Assembly (NCBI RefSeq): GCF_003073045.1
Contig: NC_037598.1
Coordinates: 13,244,486-13,308,485, forward strand
Length of the DNA: 64,000 bases
Origin: Pomacea canaliculata
Lineage: Eukaryota; Mollusca; Gastropoda; Architaenioglossa; Ampullariidae
Reading direction: 5' to 3'
Translations under genes and position numbers: made by a program
The notes under the pieces: model-generated
Seen by the model: the letters and a program-made list of their open reading frames with translations, nothing else
What the model was told of the DNA's origin: nothing
Database searches by the model: none
Shown: positions 33,950-46,800 of the stretch, one piece after another
Numbering within the stretch: the first letter of the stretch is position 1
Layout of the letters: each line of letters opens with the position of its first letter

Positions 33950-36900
33950 CTAAAAGAAGGATATCATCTAGATTCTAGAACCACTGTTAGAAATCCGATG
34001 AATTTGGAGTAAATGTTTACTTATTCCAAAGAGCATTGTGCTTTAATCGATTAATTAATTTAATTTAATTTAATTTTAAGGCCAACAAGTGGGCACCTTT
34101 AACTAAAAATTATGTAATCAAGAGTTAAATGGGTAGACCTGCTTCCGGTAATCTACTGTATTGAGTCTCATCCTCTTTACCCATCAGCCTGCTTAACGGT
34201 CCCCCACCCACCCATCAAGGACTAAATATATACCTCAGTCATCATCAGCGTACTCATATTATGTTTTTTACAACATTCGTGTGTGGGTTTTCTAATAATA
34301 AGTCCACAGATAAGGCAAGAATATAATGATTTTTTAATATATTTTAGTTCTTTAGGAAAACCTATTTTACTCATTTGCTTAAATTTTAATGTATGATGAT
34401 ACGATCATTTTAATGTAATCAATAAACTTACGAACTAAGTTGTTAGTAACCATAGGTCGATCCGCTGGATAAATAAATATACCATAACTGGACAATGATA
34501 AAAACAAATACCTAGATCACAGTTCGTGGAGATGTTATCATGTGAACCAAGTTTGGCTGAGGGCTGATGAGATCTTGGTCGTCTTAGCCATCTAAAGCAA
34601 TAGAAGATTTGAGACCATTACATAATTCAAATAATTAAATTTAAGTTTTTCTTATATCTTAATGAAGAAGTCAGCATAAAACAGCGACTGTAAAGAGGGC
34701 TAAGAAAAAAAATGAAACATATTTTTAGAATGGGTCGGTATACATTCTCTTTACTTTCAAATTTCATGGTTATGCATATTTGTCTCCACCTATTCTCTTT
34801 ACCGAACTCTTCAAATTGTTCTCTGTTTTTCATAGTTAACTACGATTATCATAATTTACAATGATGTGTACAGCTCAATGAGCTTGCCTGCTGGATGTGA
34901 AATAAAGCTCTACAAGTGGTATTAGTAGTATTACGATTCTCTTCGTATCCTTTTATTTCTGTTTATATTAAAAAGTCACTGTAAAATGGAGCCTATTGGA
35001 AATCTTAAATCAATCGAGAAAATTGTTTTCAAAATAGTTTAACAATTAAAGATGTCGCATGAGAAACGATTAAGAACATTACAATATTAAGTATTTTACT
35101 TCTTGAACACGAAGTTTATTATCTTTACTGGTAAAGGGGACAATGATAGGAGAGAAAAGTACATTATTTTATCAACTTACAATCCGGCGAGGACACCTAA
35201 AATAAAGAAGACGATGGCACAGCCGACTGCAGTACCGGCCAGTGGACCAGCTACACTCAAAGCCTCTTTATCGTCTCTAGATGACGTCATAACTGGACAA
35301 AAGTGTGGGCAGAATGTATAATTTGAACAATGTTACAAAGTTACTTTTTGAAATTATGCTAGCGTTGCATCGGAAAAATAATGGGACTTTGTTGGCGACC
35401 GATTGTTCCTTTATATGAAAATGTTAGTTATACTTGAAATGAAGTCCTAACTTCCATTATTAATTTGAACGCCATGATAGCCTTTAGATTCTAGAGTTCT
35501 TGTCCTATGTAACTTTCTTTAATAAGAAAAATTATAAAAGAGAGCTTAAGGAAACAAGTTATCGTTATACAGTTGCTCTTACATTGACACAGAGGAGGCT
35601 GCCAGTCTGTCCGACACTGACATGTCCCGTCAGTCCTGCTACATGTGTCATGACATCCTCTACCACAGGTGTCTTGACAGTCGTTAGACACGTTGTAGTG
35701 ACCGTCTGAACAATCTGTCAGCATCATAGGATATATACCAGATTATAGTAAAATAAGTTAAAACAAGAGGGCAAAGTAAGTGAGCCACATTTTCGTAATG
35801 TCTTCACACGATTTGTTATCTTCGAGAGGTTATATTACATACAATGTTTTAGTATATCACACACAAGAACAGACTAAGCAGGCAAGCCAGCAGGTCAGTT
35901 TTATATAAGATCTAAGTATCTAATAATAATAATGTTATCGTTGTCGCCCTCAGTAGTGAGTAGTACTAATGCACAAGCTAACGGACACAATTGCGAAAGT
36001 CATCAAATGTGTGAAGTGGGTAGGTACGTAAGTCAGTAAAGACTAATGACCTCAACAGATGTTTTAACAAACCTTAAGTTACACAGACAGGTTAACTCTA
36101 ATTCATTAGATGGATTTTTGTGTTCTTACTTTGACACAGAGGAGCCTGCCATCCTGGTCGACACTGACATGTCCCGTCAGTCCTGTTACATGTGTTGTTA
36201 CATCCTTCACCACAGGTGTTTTGACAGTCGTTAGATGGGTTGTAGTGACCGTCTGAACAGTCTGTAGACAAACGTAGTTATATGCAGATGCTGCACTAAA
36301 ACCAACATTTCAGTCTGCTTTGATTATAATAATAGCAACAAGAGGGCATTTTCTTGTGCATCGTTAGCCGAATGCGTTTATGACACAGGATAACAATTTA
36401 ACCAAACTTTTAAATAAATAATACAACTAACCATTTTAACATGCAAAGAAGAAGCAATCATGACAGTGTGCGGACGTAAATATGGAATAAAACTAAATCA
36501 TTCCGCTAGTTACAAGAGGTTACTTTGTAAAAGAGCTTAGTTTTAAGGCCGGGGTAGATAGGTAGCACACCGAGATATAAATTAAAGACAAATGGTCAAC
36601 GAATCTCAGATGTCAAGGCTGCAGACGGTAGAACTTCTTTTCTCAGATTTGTGACATAGAAAGGTCTTCACAAGCACATCTCTGACATTAAATGTTTGCT
36701 AGAGTTTGGCCATGAAGACATCGCTACCAATCGACGATTGGGCACACACCTTCCTCACCACATATTTCCTCTATTTCTTTCTGTTGCAGTTCAACATTTT
36801 GACAGGAGCAACGCCTGCTGGCAGCGACTGTCACTATTAATCCACAGACTTCAGATTTTTTCCAATGTAACCGCCTCGCTCTTTCGCATCTGACATTTTA

Positions 36901-39900
36901 GAGATAAGAGTGATCTACCAAGTGAAAAAATCGTTTCGTGGTGGAACCCAGTGAAGGTTTTGATAAATCCAATAGTCCGTAGTTACTAGTTCAGATGCGG
37001 CTTGTCGCTAGCTTAGTCCACAGCAGTGCAACCAGTGTAAGTAAGGAGACTAGTTAGTCGGGTATAGCGGCGTTTAGTCAGGACTAGCAGGGGACTAGCT
37101 GCGCACGAGCAGTGCATCCGGACCAAGATATATCATCGTTCTCTTACCATCGCACAAAGGAGGCTGCCATCGTGGTCGACACTGACAGGTCCTGTTAGTT
37201 CTGCTGCATGTGTTGTTACATCCTTCACCACAGGTGACACAGTCATTAGACACGTTGTAGTAATTATCTGCACAGCCTGGTAATGATACGCTTCTCCTTA
37301 AGGAACAATTCATTGTGTTTATTAATCATATTTGCATTGTCTACGGATATCAATTCAGCAGAAGAGCTCGTCTTACATCTTGACTCTAATACATAAGTTG
37401 CATCATTGTATTCTTACGTTGACACAGAGGAGGCTGCCATCCTGGTCGACACTGACATGTCCCGTCAGTCCTGCTACATGTGTCCTGACATCCTTCACCA
37501 CAGGTGACACAGCCATTAGGCGTGTTGTAGTAATTGTCTGCACAATCTGGTAAAGATAATGTGAAACATATGATCAGCTAAAAGAAAGACTCATGTGTGT
37601 TTATTAATCCTACATGTCTCGTCTAAAGACATGAATTCAGCAGAAGAGCTCGTCTTACATATTGAGTCTGATACATTAGTCGTATTATTGTGTTCTTACG
37701 TTGACACAAAGGAGGCTGCCATCCTGTCTGACACTGACATGTCCCGTCAGCAATGTTGCAAGTGTCGTTACATCCTTCACCGCAGGTGACACAGTCATTA
37801 GACATGTTGTAGTGATTATCTGCACACTCTGGTAATGAAACAATTAAGTTTTTGTTCAAGAAACAATTAATGTCTGTTTATAAGTCCTATTTATCCTGTT
37901 CAAAGACAGGCATTCAGCAGAATACCTACATTAGACGACGGTTTTCGTTGGTTTATGTTTCGCTCTAACATACCCTTTTCTGAATGTGAGATCGTACCAT
38001 AGGTGGTTTTTAAGAAGAAACCGGTTTCCTAGACCTTTGTATGTGTGTGAGAGAGAGAGAGCCTGCGTAAGAAGTTATATATTGTATAATGATAAACGAC
38101 TTTGCATAGCACTTCAAGAGATTACTGGTAAATATGTACTCATGCGGGTTTATGTAAATAACCACCCCGAGTGTTTGATGTTGGGATGAGGTGTTTTTAG
38201 TAGTAGTACATAATGTACAAGTTAACACAAATAATTATAGACATATGGAAGCATCAACAAAAAAAAGAGACAGAAAACAATTTTCATTGAAAAGTTCATC
38301 AACAGTGGAATGTGAGTAGGTAGGTAAATAAGAAAAGACTAATAACTTAAAAAGACTTTTTTTAACAAGACCACGAGGAACTCGGATGCCAGCTGGTCTT
38401 ACATCTTGACTCTGATGCATTAGTCGTATTATTTTATTCTTACGTTGACACAGAGGAGGCTGCCATCCTGGTCGACACTGACATGTCCCGTCAGCAATGT
38501 TGCAAGTGTCATGACATCCTTCACCACAGGTGACACAGCCGTTAGGCGTGTTGTAGTATTTGTCTGCACAATCTGGTAAAGATAAGGTGAAAAATATGAT
38601 CAGCTAAAAGATAAACTTATGTGTGTTTATTAATCCTACATGTCTTGTCTAAAGACATGAACTCAGCACAAGAGCTCGTCTTATATATTGAGTCTGATGC
38701 ATTAGTCCAGCGGTTCTCAACCTTTTACATGTGACGACCCCCCTGACGAACACCGGTACGTCCACGACCCCCTTAGCCAGCTAGGTCGGTGGAAGAGCGG
38801 GGGGGGGGAGCCTTAGCTAACCTCGAACGCCGCGTCGAGGAAATCAACAACGGAAGAACAAAGTTCGTATCTGCAAGAAGTATAACTGTTAATGAAATTT
38901 TACTAAAGCAAATTCTGCGGTGCTAATAAATATTATTTTATTAGTTTTATTAGACACTCACTTTGATTAATGAGAAGGTTGAGCCTGCTTGCTGTTGCAT
39001 AGAGAAGAGAACCTGGGTGCGATGTTCGTACCCACTGCTATTCGCAGCTCAGCCTCTGCGTCCACACGATTTCTGTATTTCGACTTCAGTGCTGCCAATG
39101 CTGAAAATCCTTGCTCACACATATACGAAGTTGAAAATGGCAGCAGAACTTTCATTGCTTTCTCAGAAAGGAGAGGATATTCACCGTTGACGCTAATCCA
39201 GAATTTTGGCACTGGTGTTGTGTGGAAGACCATTTTCAGGGATTGGTTACTCAAAAGGTCGATGAGCTGCTCTTCTTCTTCCGTGGACAACCCACTTGTG
39301 CTAGGATCAGCCAGAAATGGATTACGAATCCAATCGTATTTGGTCACATCAATTTCAGCGAAGTAATGCTGAAACCTTTCTTGCAGTCCGCTTAGATGTG
39401 CAATAATTACATTCTTCACCTGATCAAGATTCAAGTTGTCAGCCTTGCACTTACACAAGCACGGAAACATCAAAAATATTTTCTTGGCGTATCTTTTGCG
39501 TCCACAACGAAAGTTTTCGGACGAAAGCATTCATCTTGTCAGTTGTTTGTAATATGGTGGTGTCCTTCCCTTGCAGAGAAGTATTCACAACGTTCAGCTT
39601 CTCAAATATGTCCGATAAATATGCCATTAGCAGCAGCCATCGGTCGTTCTTAAGCCCCCACCCCGCACTGTCTGGTCATGGCCTTCTGTCAGGGACCTAT
39701 AGAGTACTAGGACTGAGCACGTGCGAATGAAAAGGTGTGAATGATGGACGTTTCCTGAATGCGTGCCTTTTAGATGTTTTTTTAAAAAAAGAGAGAGGTG
39801 TGACTGGAGAGGGAGAGGGGAGTCAGCGATGAGAGATTGGGGGAGAGAGAGGGCAAAAGGCGAGGAGGGAGATTGGAGGCTTAATTGTTGAGAGGGGGAT

Positions 39901-42900
39901 TGTGTTTTGAGTTTTGGAAGTGAGAAGTCACTGCATGCCGAGACAGTGTACTTGAATAGGGAGAAGAGATTTGGAGTTTGATCGCCCTCACCACTCGGTT
40001 ACACAATGTCAACTAATTTCACTAATACCGGTATAAGTAACTTTTAAAAAAGGACCACCTTCGCGACCCCCTTGTAGGCACGTCACGACCCCCCAGGGGG
40101 TCGCGCCCCACAGGTTGAGAACCGCTGCATTAGTCGTATTACTGTATTCTTACCTTGACACAGAGGAGGCTGCCATCCTCGTTGACACTGACATGTCCCG
40201 TCAGTCTTGTTACATGTGTTATGACATCCTTCACCACAGGTGTTGTGACAGTCGTTAGACATGTTGTAGTGACCGTCTGAACAGTCTAAAGATGACCGGT
40301 GTAATTAAATGTTAATACTGCTCTAGAAACAAAATTTCGGCCTATTTTATTACAATGCAAATAAAAACAACGGAATATCTTTTGTCGTGGGGAGGTTAGC
40401 TGAACGCGTTCGTAAAACAGGTTTGGAATTTGATTAACTAAAAGCCAACACAACAAAAACAAACAACATACACAAGAGATAAATATAGTGAATGCACGTG
40501 GCTATTTAACTAGAGGGAATAGTTTATTAGTTGTTGTTGTTCTTGTTGTTGTTGATTTTGAGAGAAAGTGCTTTCACCTTGCGATGATTTCACAATGTGG
40601 GAGGTGGGGATCTCTTTGGGGGTGGGTTATGGTTGGTAAGGGTGTAGGGGTTGGGTCGATGTCTTTTCCTGTCAAAAGCAGACTTGCTACACAATGAACT
40701 ACAATCAAAGATTTTAATCGTGAAGAGATTTGTGGGGACTCAATGTCAATTCTAGTGAATTTAATTAATCCTTCTACTTCTTGATTATTTTTCTAAAAAT
40801 ATAAATATATATATATTTTTTAGATTCAGATTTTCTTAGTGTTTCTAGTATAGTTTAAACATAGTTGTGAAGTTGTAAGTAATATATACTGTCAACCACA
40901 TTATTCTTTCGCTATTGTTTTCCTACTTTGGCACAGAGGAGACTCCCACCGCGGACGGCACTGACAGGTCCCGTCATTCTGACTGCATCCAGGACTGTCA
41001 CACCCTGCTCCACATAGACGGGTGCAATTTGCCCCCCAGTAGCCAGACACACATTCTGTCCACGAAACACAAGAGATACATAAGTAAAGTGAGATTTGAT
41101 AAGGAGCAGTGAATTGTGTTTGGTCAGTTGATATTTGATTTCGCTTATCCTTCTTGTAACTGGAACCGCACATGTTCATATGTAAAACAGTGGCTAGGTT
41201 ATATACACATTGTCGACTAGAATTTAAACGGTGACTAGACTTTATTTTTTGTTTTCCCTGTATTTGTGTTTGCCATTGGCTTGTGCATCGGATCCTGCTG
41301 AACTGGAAGAGGGGCGGCATCTTGGGTTTCTTTGTTGGAGCTGACGGTGGAGGCCTTAAAAGCAGACTTGCTACACAATGAACTACAATTAAAGATTTTT
41401 ATCGTGAAGATTCTAGTGAATATAATTAATCCTTTTAAATCTTGAATATTTTTCTAAAATTATATATTTGTTAGATTAAGATTTTCTTATTGTTTCTAAT
41501 CTAGGTTAAACATAGCTGTAAAGTTGTAAGTAATATTTACTGTCAACCACATTATTCTTTCGCTATTGTTTTCCTACTTTGGCACAGAGGAGACTCCCAC
41601 CGCGGACGGCACTGACAGGTCCCGTCACTCTGACTGCATCCACGACTGTCACACCCTGCTCCACAGGGACGGGTACAGTTTGCCCCCCAGTAGCCAGACA
41701 CACAACCTGTCCACGAAACACAAGAGATACATAAGTAAAGTGAGATTTGATGAGGAGCAGTGAATTGTGTTCGGTCAGTTGATATGGGATTTCACTTATC
41801 CTTTTTTTAACTGGAACCGAATATGTTTAACATAGGTTATTTTCATTAATAATGATCTATGTTGTTTCTCTATATGAACGCTTCAATAAAATTACCTGTT
41901 AGAACAAAGTGGCTATTTATGTTTCATTTTAAAGTAGTGCTAACAAAGTACGTCCACTAGATATTTAACGTGGCGTCCCTTCGTCCTACAGGTCTGACGG
42001 AGGGAACTGCTTAATTTGTTTGTTATTTTGTTTCCATTCTTTTGGCCAGCGCTTATTATTTGCTCCATCACTGTGTCTAAAGAATTGGCTTTTATTTGTT
42101 ATCTAAATCTTCTTATTTTCGTAGTGCCTAACGACTTCCAGTCCTTGACGCGATAATGGATTTGAAATCGTCTCTACTGCAAATCTTCCATCATCGCTAA
42201 ACAATCGTGTTATCATGTTTTAATGTCTGGCGACCGCACACATTCCAGAAGTCTTTTGATGATTTGATCTACACGTGGCATGAGTATCCATTGACCTCTG
42301 TTGGCCACGAACAAGGAGTTGCAGTAATCAAGCAGAAAAAGGACAAAGGACAGACATGAGTGGGGGACAGAGCTTGTAGAGAGAATGTGACGGATGGCGC
42401 TAACCTTACGGAGCTCATCATAGGCAGACAGCTGTAACATCCTGACCATAACAAAACTAGGTACATATAATCGTCCCCTTACATCTATAATCTGTCTAAA
42501 CTAATCATTACACCCAGCCACTCCCCTGCTTTTGTATGTCATATTTTTATTTTTACTCACAGAAATCTAACGGTGTGAATCACAGGGACATATCCCGCAA
42601 CTCGTGTGCATTCCTTCATTTGTCTATTGGATGTCGTTTAATATTTTCTTACCTTGAGATATTTTACGCAATGTCTATTTAATACTATTAAATTTTTTGT
42701 GAATGATATGATATTTTGAATAAGAATAATTCTTTATCTATATCAAAATACTTTATCGTATCAGTACCTTTTAAACGTGTAAAACTGTTTACGTGATGCA
42801 TGTAATTATCAGATAATGATTTGCATATAAAGTACAGTAGTAGTAGTTGTACGACACACAACGTGATCCTGAAATGCTGACAATACTCACTCATATGTTC

Positions 42901-42996
42901 CAGTTGCTGACTAGAAACAAACTGCAAAGCAGCAAAAAGATTTTCAGTAACTACACACAGTATCACAATCCACGTCCCCACACGACCCGCCATCAT
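33744..42996 (-). CDS. gene A: nine-EGF transmembrane receptor with ITAM-like tail, no FTP domain
   Basis: Thirteen exons: 42891-42996 (signal peptide), EGFs 41578-41706, 40927-41055, 40154-40285, 38444-38572, 37700-37828, 37418-37546, 37148-37276, 36130-36261, 35583-35714, then 35181-35292 (transmembrane, GTAVGCAIVFFILGVLAG), 34512-34591 (juxtamembrane) and 33744-33949 (tail). The sum is 1674 nt, 557 codons plus stop, with all junctions in phase. EGF modules have eight cysteines and mostly an N-x-S sequon after the HYN or YYN start. It lacks the lectin exons of B and C, so recognition would rest on EGF repeats, as in Draper and MEGF10. A hAT transposon and a LINE fragment lie in introns. A polyadenylation signal (AATAAA, minus) lies at 33673-33678. 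Confidence 0.82.
33960..34510. other. gene A intron, no gene seen
   Basis: AT-rich intron with an ATTTA/ATTTAATTT simple tract near 34050-34080. It aligns loosely with the equivalent intron of gene B. Confidence 0.35.
36300..37090. other. gene A intron, no gene seen
   Basis: A plus-strand open frame at 36696-36893 has no recognisable domain and no flanking splice sites in phase. No repeat was recognised. Confidence 0.35.
37148..38572 (-). repeat. gene A local amplification of four EGF exons with a shared 3-nt deletion
   Basis: Exons 37148-37276, 37418-37546, 37700-37828 and 38444-38572 all read GCVTCGEGC or DCVTCGEGC where other modules have DCQNTCGEGC, so each is 129 nt instead of 132. All begin with a CADxYYN-type or CADNHYN start and share intron sequence (acctg-to-ttattaatcctacatgtct). 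They form a tandem subfamily that spread after the deletion. Confidence 0.8.
38708..40127 (-). mobile_element. hAT DNA transposon with perfect 8-bp target duplication
   Basis: Ends CAGCGGTTCTCAACCT and its inverted complement (GGTTGAGAACCGCTG) enclose 1420 bp and are flanked by the identical octamer CATTAGTC (38700-38707, 40128-40135). The subterminal sequence carries mirrored GACGACCCCC/GGGGGTCGCG blocks. Inside lies a partial minus-strand transposase and, near 39780-39930, a purine-rich tract. It inserted in the gene A intron 27 bp outside an EGF exon (40154-40285). Confidence 0.93.
38967..39655 (-). pseudogene. truncated hAT transposase (ZBED5/FAM200-like C-terminal half)
   Basis: The minus strand first reads LNVVNTSLQGKDTT and LSLWTQKI (about 39655-39480), shifts frame, then continues in a 187-codon open stretch (39530-38967) that ends with the hAT dimerisation motif FSTSYMCEQGFSALAALKSK followed by YRNRVDAEAELR. 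The N-terminal BED finger and the first catalytic residues are absent. The frameshift and truncation make it non-functional. Confidence 0.85.
40690..41810. repeat. tandem duplication of about 650 bp carrying an EGF exon in gene A
   Basis: Sequence at about 40690-41160 matches about 41340-41810, from gcagacttgctacacaatgaactacaat to beyond the exon. Each copy carries one 129-nt EGF exon (40927-41055 and 41578-41706) that differ at only a few codons (for example TRLCGAGC against TRPCGAGC). Confidence 0.85.
42213..42449 (-). mobile_element. LINE reverse-transcriptase C-terminal fragment
   Basis: Minus-strand VSAIRHILSTSS followed by FLLDYCNSLF matches the SIRHxLxxxA...LDYCNSLL signature near the end of CR1/L2-type reverse transcriptases. 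It is a short relic inside gene A intron 1. Confidence 0.65.
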
Positions 42997-43070
42997 AGCC
43001 CAAGCTACTAAGGTTCACATCTTCCTGGTTCACAAGACGGAAGTTTGCCGATGACACTTTTATCTCGAAG
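42997..43070 (-). promoter_or_regulatory. gene A proximal promoter/5' leader with ETS-like and GATA-like sites
   Basis: Minus-strand CAGGAAG (43021-43027) lies about 25 bp upstream of the start codon, and AGATAA lies at 43060-43065. Nearly identical to gene D. Confidence 0.35.
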
Positions 43071-43672
43071 CTCTCGTAGGAACAGGTGATCGAGACATGA
43101 AAGTCTTTCGTTGGCATTATGCATGCTTATTGAAACATTCGTTCCACGTATTGTGAAAATCTCTTTCCTTTCACAAAATTCAATCTCAGACCAACATTAC
43201 ATATGACCATCAAACAATTAACATAAAAAATAAATTTACTGAACTAAGCCTAATTTCCTGTACGATAAACAGTATATTCATGTTTATTAAAATTTACAAA
43301 GATATACACCGATTGACAATACGACGCATTATGATTCTTTGATCACCCTACTTCTGAAAGCTGGGTGTCAAGCTGCCCTTTGGGCGACTGTACATGTTAC
43401 AAACACGATCTCGAATGAACATGATACATGGAAGTAAGAAAGCGAATGGGATGTCTCCGATTTTACAAAGAAGCCGACTGTAAAGGTACAGTCGTCACAA
43501 CTATTCTCATTCAGGGTACAAGCAGTCTCATTCAGGATGTGAAGCTCGTCGTATCTTATCAAGTTTCTTGCCGTCCATCAGGTTTCAAAAACAGCAGGAA
43601 GCTGCTATCGACAATTATCATTTCTCTGGTTTTTAGTTTATGTGACACTTCATCATCGCCCTGTGCTCTAAC

Positions 43673-43794
43673 ATTGACACAGAGGAGCTTGCCAGCCTGA
43701 CCAACACTAACATGTCCCGTTAGTCGTGCTGCAGGTGTCATGACATCCTTCACCACAGGTGTTTTGACAGTCGTTAAACGGGTAGCTGAGCAGT
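43673..43794 (-). pseudogene. degenerate EGF-like exon
   Basis: Acceptor CTACAG is kept, a 10-nt loss shifts the first part, a TAG interrupts the cysteine-rich frame (TGTTAGTGT), and the donor is GTTAGA. Paralogue of 3052-3158. Confidence 0.7.
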
Positions 43795-44092
43795 CTGTAG
43801 ATATCAGACCACTTCAGCCTTAACTTTACATTACACATTGTAAATATCTGTCTAATTGACCATTTGTAAATACTGCTTATTTTTTAAAAAAATAACTTTT
43901 TTAAAAAAGTTACAGCATGGTGTTGTTTAACTTGTTTCAAATTCACGTTTCATTAAAAAGGTAGCAAACTCTGTTTTCACCCTCGCCACAGACTTGATTT
44001 CAGTTGTCTCCCCAGTGGCTTACGTATCATATCATTCAAAAGCTATTGAAGATACTTTAAGGAGTCAGACTTACTGTCCCCATCTCTGACAG

Positions 44093-44226
44093 ACTGCTCA
44101 GCCGGTCACCACAACACATCTACAGACTGTCAAAACACCTGTGGTGAAGGATGTCATGACACGTGTAGCAGGACTGACAGGACATGTCAGTGTCAACCAA
44201 GATGGCAGCCTCCTCTGTGTCAATGA
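44093..44226 (+). pseudogene. degenerate plus-strand EGF-like exon (gene F type)
   Basis: Intact module after CTGACAG that runs into TGA where gene F has a donor. Paralogue of 3447-3580 and of the live exon 62733-62864. Confidence 0.75.
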
Positions 44227-44559
44227 AAGATCATAATAGCTTTGCTGGACGGGACTGAAGTCAGGTACACGTGTCTATAGATAATGGTGTCACCTTAAGT
44301 GTCATATTACATTTTGTGTCAGTGAATTAACAAAGCTTGGACTGTTAAGTCGCCACATCCACTCAGCATCTAAGAACACGTGGAATTAGTGCGTGAGATT
44401 GTATATTCGTGAACGCACAGGTGTGTATGTCTGTGTGTCACTGTGTGTAAATAACAGACGATTGGTGTGTTAAACACTTCAGAATTGTGTGTAGTTCAGT
44501 TATTTCACAAGGATACATGCAGTAAATTAAGACCGATACTTTTACGTTAAGTATAAATA

Positions 44560-46500
44560 TTTTTCAGTTACATTGTATAGACACGACCACCTACACCTCT
44601 CTTTGTTATCAAACTGACAGCTGTTTATGGTTTACCATAATAATAAAGTCAACATATATATATACTGAAAAGTTAAGAAGGACATGTTTGATCGAGAAAG
44701 TTCCGTTGATGTCAGGATGAGGCATGACTTGTCCTTCTTTGTAGAACGAAGGTGCAAAAGACATGATCACTGGATTTTCTTTCCACATGTCCCACTCACA
44801 CATCCATATTAGGATGCAATACAAAGTTCAAATAAGTATCAATTAAACGATAATAAAAATCACAAAACTTTTTGCTCCTTTCGGTTTGCTAAAACCGAAA
44901 ATGGCAAAATAACTCAAACTGTTTTAACTGCACTTTACGATAAAAATCGCCTTTCTTTTTACCTGTAGGAAAGGCAAGTTCACGTTTGATCAGATAAAAG
45001 TTCCTCTAGCACTACAAACTTTCACTGTTATCTGGAATTCAACAACATTATGTACCAAGATTTACCTGGAGCTTCTCTGATAATTAGTAGATACGTGTCA
45101 CGGACCAGGTGACAGAGTCAGGAGAAGGAATGAAGAGTGTATATTAGCTGTGAGATAGGAAATTGAAATATTATTTTGAAAGAATTATTTGATTTGACAA
45201 TAGACAATAGAATTATTGTTTTTTCTCAGTAGTAGTAGTACTAGAAGAAGACATGCCTCCATATAGAAACAGTCGTTCGTATACAGTTTTACCCGTACCT
45301 CGCTTCTTGAGCGTTTTTTACTTTTTAACATTTAATTTAAACTTTCTATGAAGATTAGCATCTGCTTTCTTGATAAGATACTTATTTAAATTTCACCTAT
45401 TTTACCTAAGCTATTATTTGCTTTTTTGGTTTCTCGTTTGTTTGATTTATTTTGATCAGTTTTTTTTTAAATGGCTTGTTTTACACATTGTTTTGTTTGC
45501 TTATTTGCCTTTTGTTTTGGTTTGTTTTAATTTGTTTGTTGTTGATTTTTTAACGTTTTTGCGGCGGGTGTTTGTGCTTTTCTAATTGTCTCATCGTTTT
45601 AAGATTATTCTTGTTTTCATACTCCACCGAAAAATTCGTAAGCCTATATTCATGCATGAACAGACGTTGTTTATTATGACATGCCAGCAAGTTTCTACAA
45701 ATAAAAGCAATTTCAGCAAGTATTTGAGTCCTGGATGCCTTCAAAGTTTAGACGGCAAAACAAAATTTCAGTTTGCAGTACTGTAAGTTGATCACAGGAA
45801 ATCTGCTCCAAAGCCACGTTACTTCTCTCCATCCTTTGAACACAATATAATTATATATAATCACATCACACCCGAAACAAACAGACAATCGATTAAAATA
45901 GCTCAGAAAGCGATTTTTAAAAAATCTTTTAGCAACAGTTTTATAACACCAAAACGAAATACGGAACATAGCATCAATGTCTACTTTAGGATAAGGACAC
46001 ACATGAACGCACATACACACAGACATCTACAGGCGTTCAGCTCGAAATGAAATGCAATTTCGCATTTCTTGTACAAAGGCAACTTTATTTTCGATCAGAT
46101 ATTACAATTTGTAGTACTCTAACCGCTAACTCTTTTCATGCAATTCGACTTTCAAACATTTAGAACAATCTTGCTCCACAGCTCTTTGTGTAATTAGAAT
46201 GTCTAGAGGTGTCCTAGATGATAAAGTAATGATTAGAAGTGTACCTTGTCATCCGCCACGTTGATCATCAATCAGTCCGGGTGACCTGTAGTGGGAGACA
46301 AAAGATACATGCATGTCAAATGATACATTGTCAGATATGACTTCACATGCTTTAGAAGACAAACCAAACCACTCATCTTATATGGGGTTTGTTTAGAAAT
46401 CACTGAGAAAAATAATCCCTAGTGTTATTTTTGCCATATGAAAAAGACCTCCAGGATATGCACTAAATGTTGCAATGGCCATTCCTACGACCTGTGGTGG
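44560..46500. other. intergenic region, no gene recognised
   Basis: Low-complexity T-rich tracts (about 45380-45570). Scattered short open frames on both strands lack domains. Nothing was recognised. Confidence 0.4.
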
Positions 46501-46564
46501 ACTATATGTATGTGTTTTTATTTGCGTGGCATTTTATGACAATCAGTAGACAGGACACACTTAC

Positions 46565-46800
46565 CTTCGCTACACGGTGGAGTGCGCATTATCATACCGT
46601 TTGGTCCCTTCTCTTCTTCTTCTGTTCCGACCCAGCGGTCGACCCTTGAAAATTCTATAGAATCATCATCTTCCTCCTCTTTGCAAGCATCAAGAAGATG
46701 TAATATAGACAACGTGTGACATTGGCGGCCTTGTGCTTTTACATTTATATTTATTCTTACTGTTCTTTTTAAATGATAATGGATCAGAACATTATTAAGC
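46565..46800 (-). other. possible isolated coding exon of unknown family
   Basis: A minus-strand open stretch ends at a strong donor (CGAAG followed by GTAAGTG). It encodes an acidic segment (CKEEEDDDSIEF, VDRWVGTEEEEKG, RTPPCSEG). A possible acceptor CTACTTCAG lies at the upstream edge. It is unrelated to the receptor family. It could be an exon of a host gene, or of an old transposon. I do not recognise it. Confidence 0.22.

Larger units (their letters stand above)
42780..44515. repeat. duplicated block: gene A 5' region, paralogous to 2000-3865
   Basis: Collinear with the gene D 5' block, including the damaged minus-strand (43673-43794) and plus-strand (44093-44226) EGF exons. The hAT element of the gene D copy is missing here. 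Confidence 0.8.

Noticed and set aside
35500..35709. Plus-strand ORF of 69 codons, and similar frames at 36046, 37332 and 37595
   Set aside because: Antisense shadows of the minus-strand EGF exons, which have splice sites and conserved cysteines in the other direction.
39780..39930. GA-rich stretch considered as a regulatory GAGA element
   Set aside because: Lies wholly inside the second hAT transposon and looks like simple-sequence drift.
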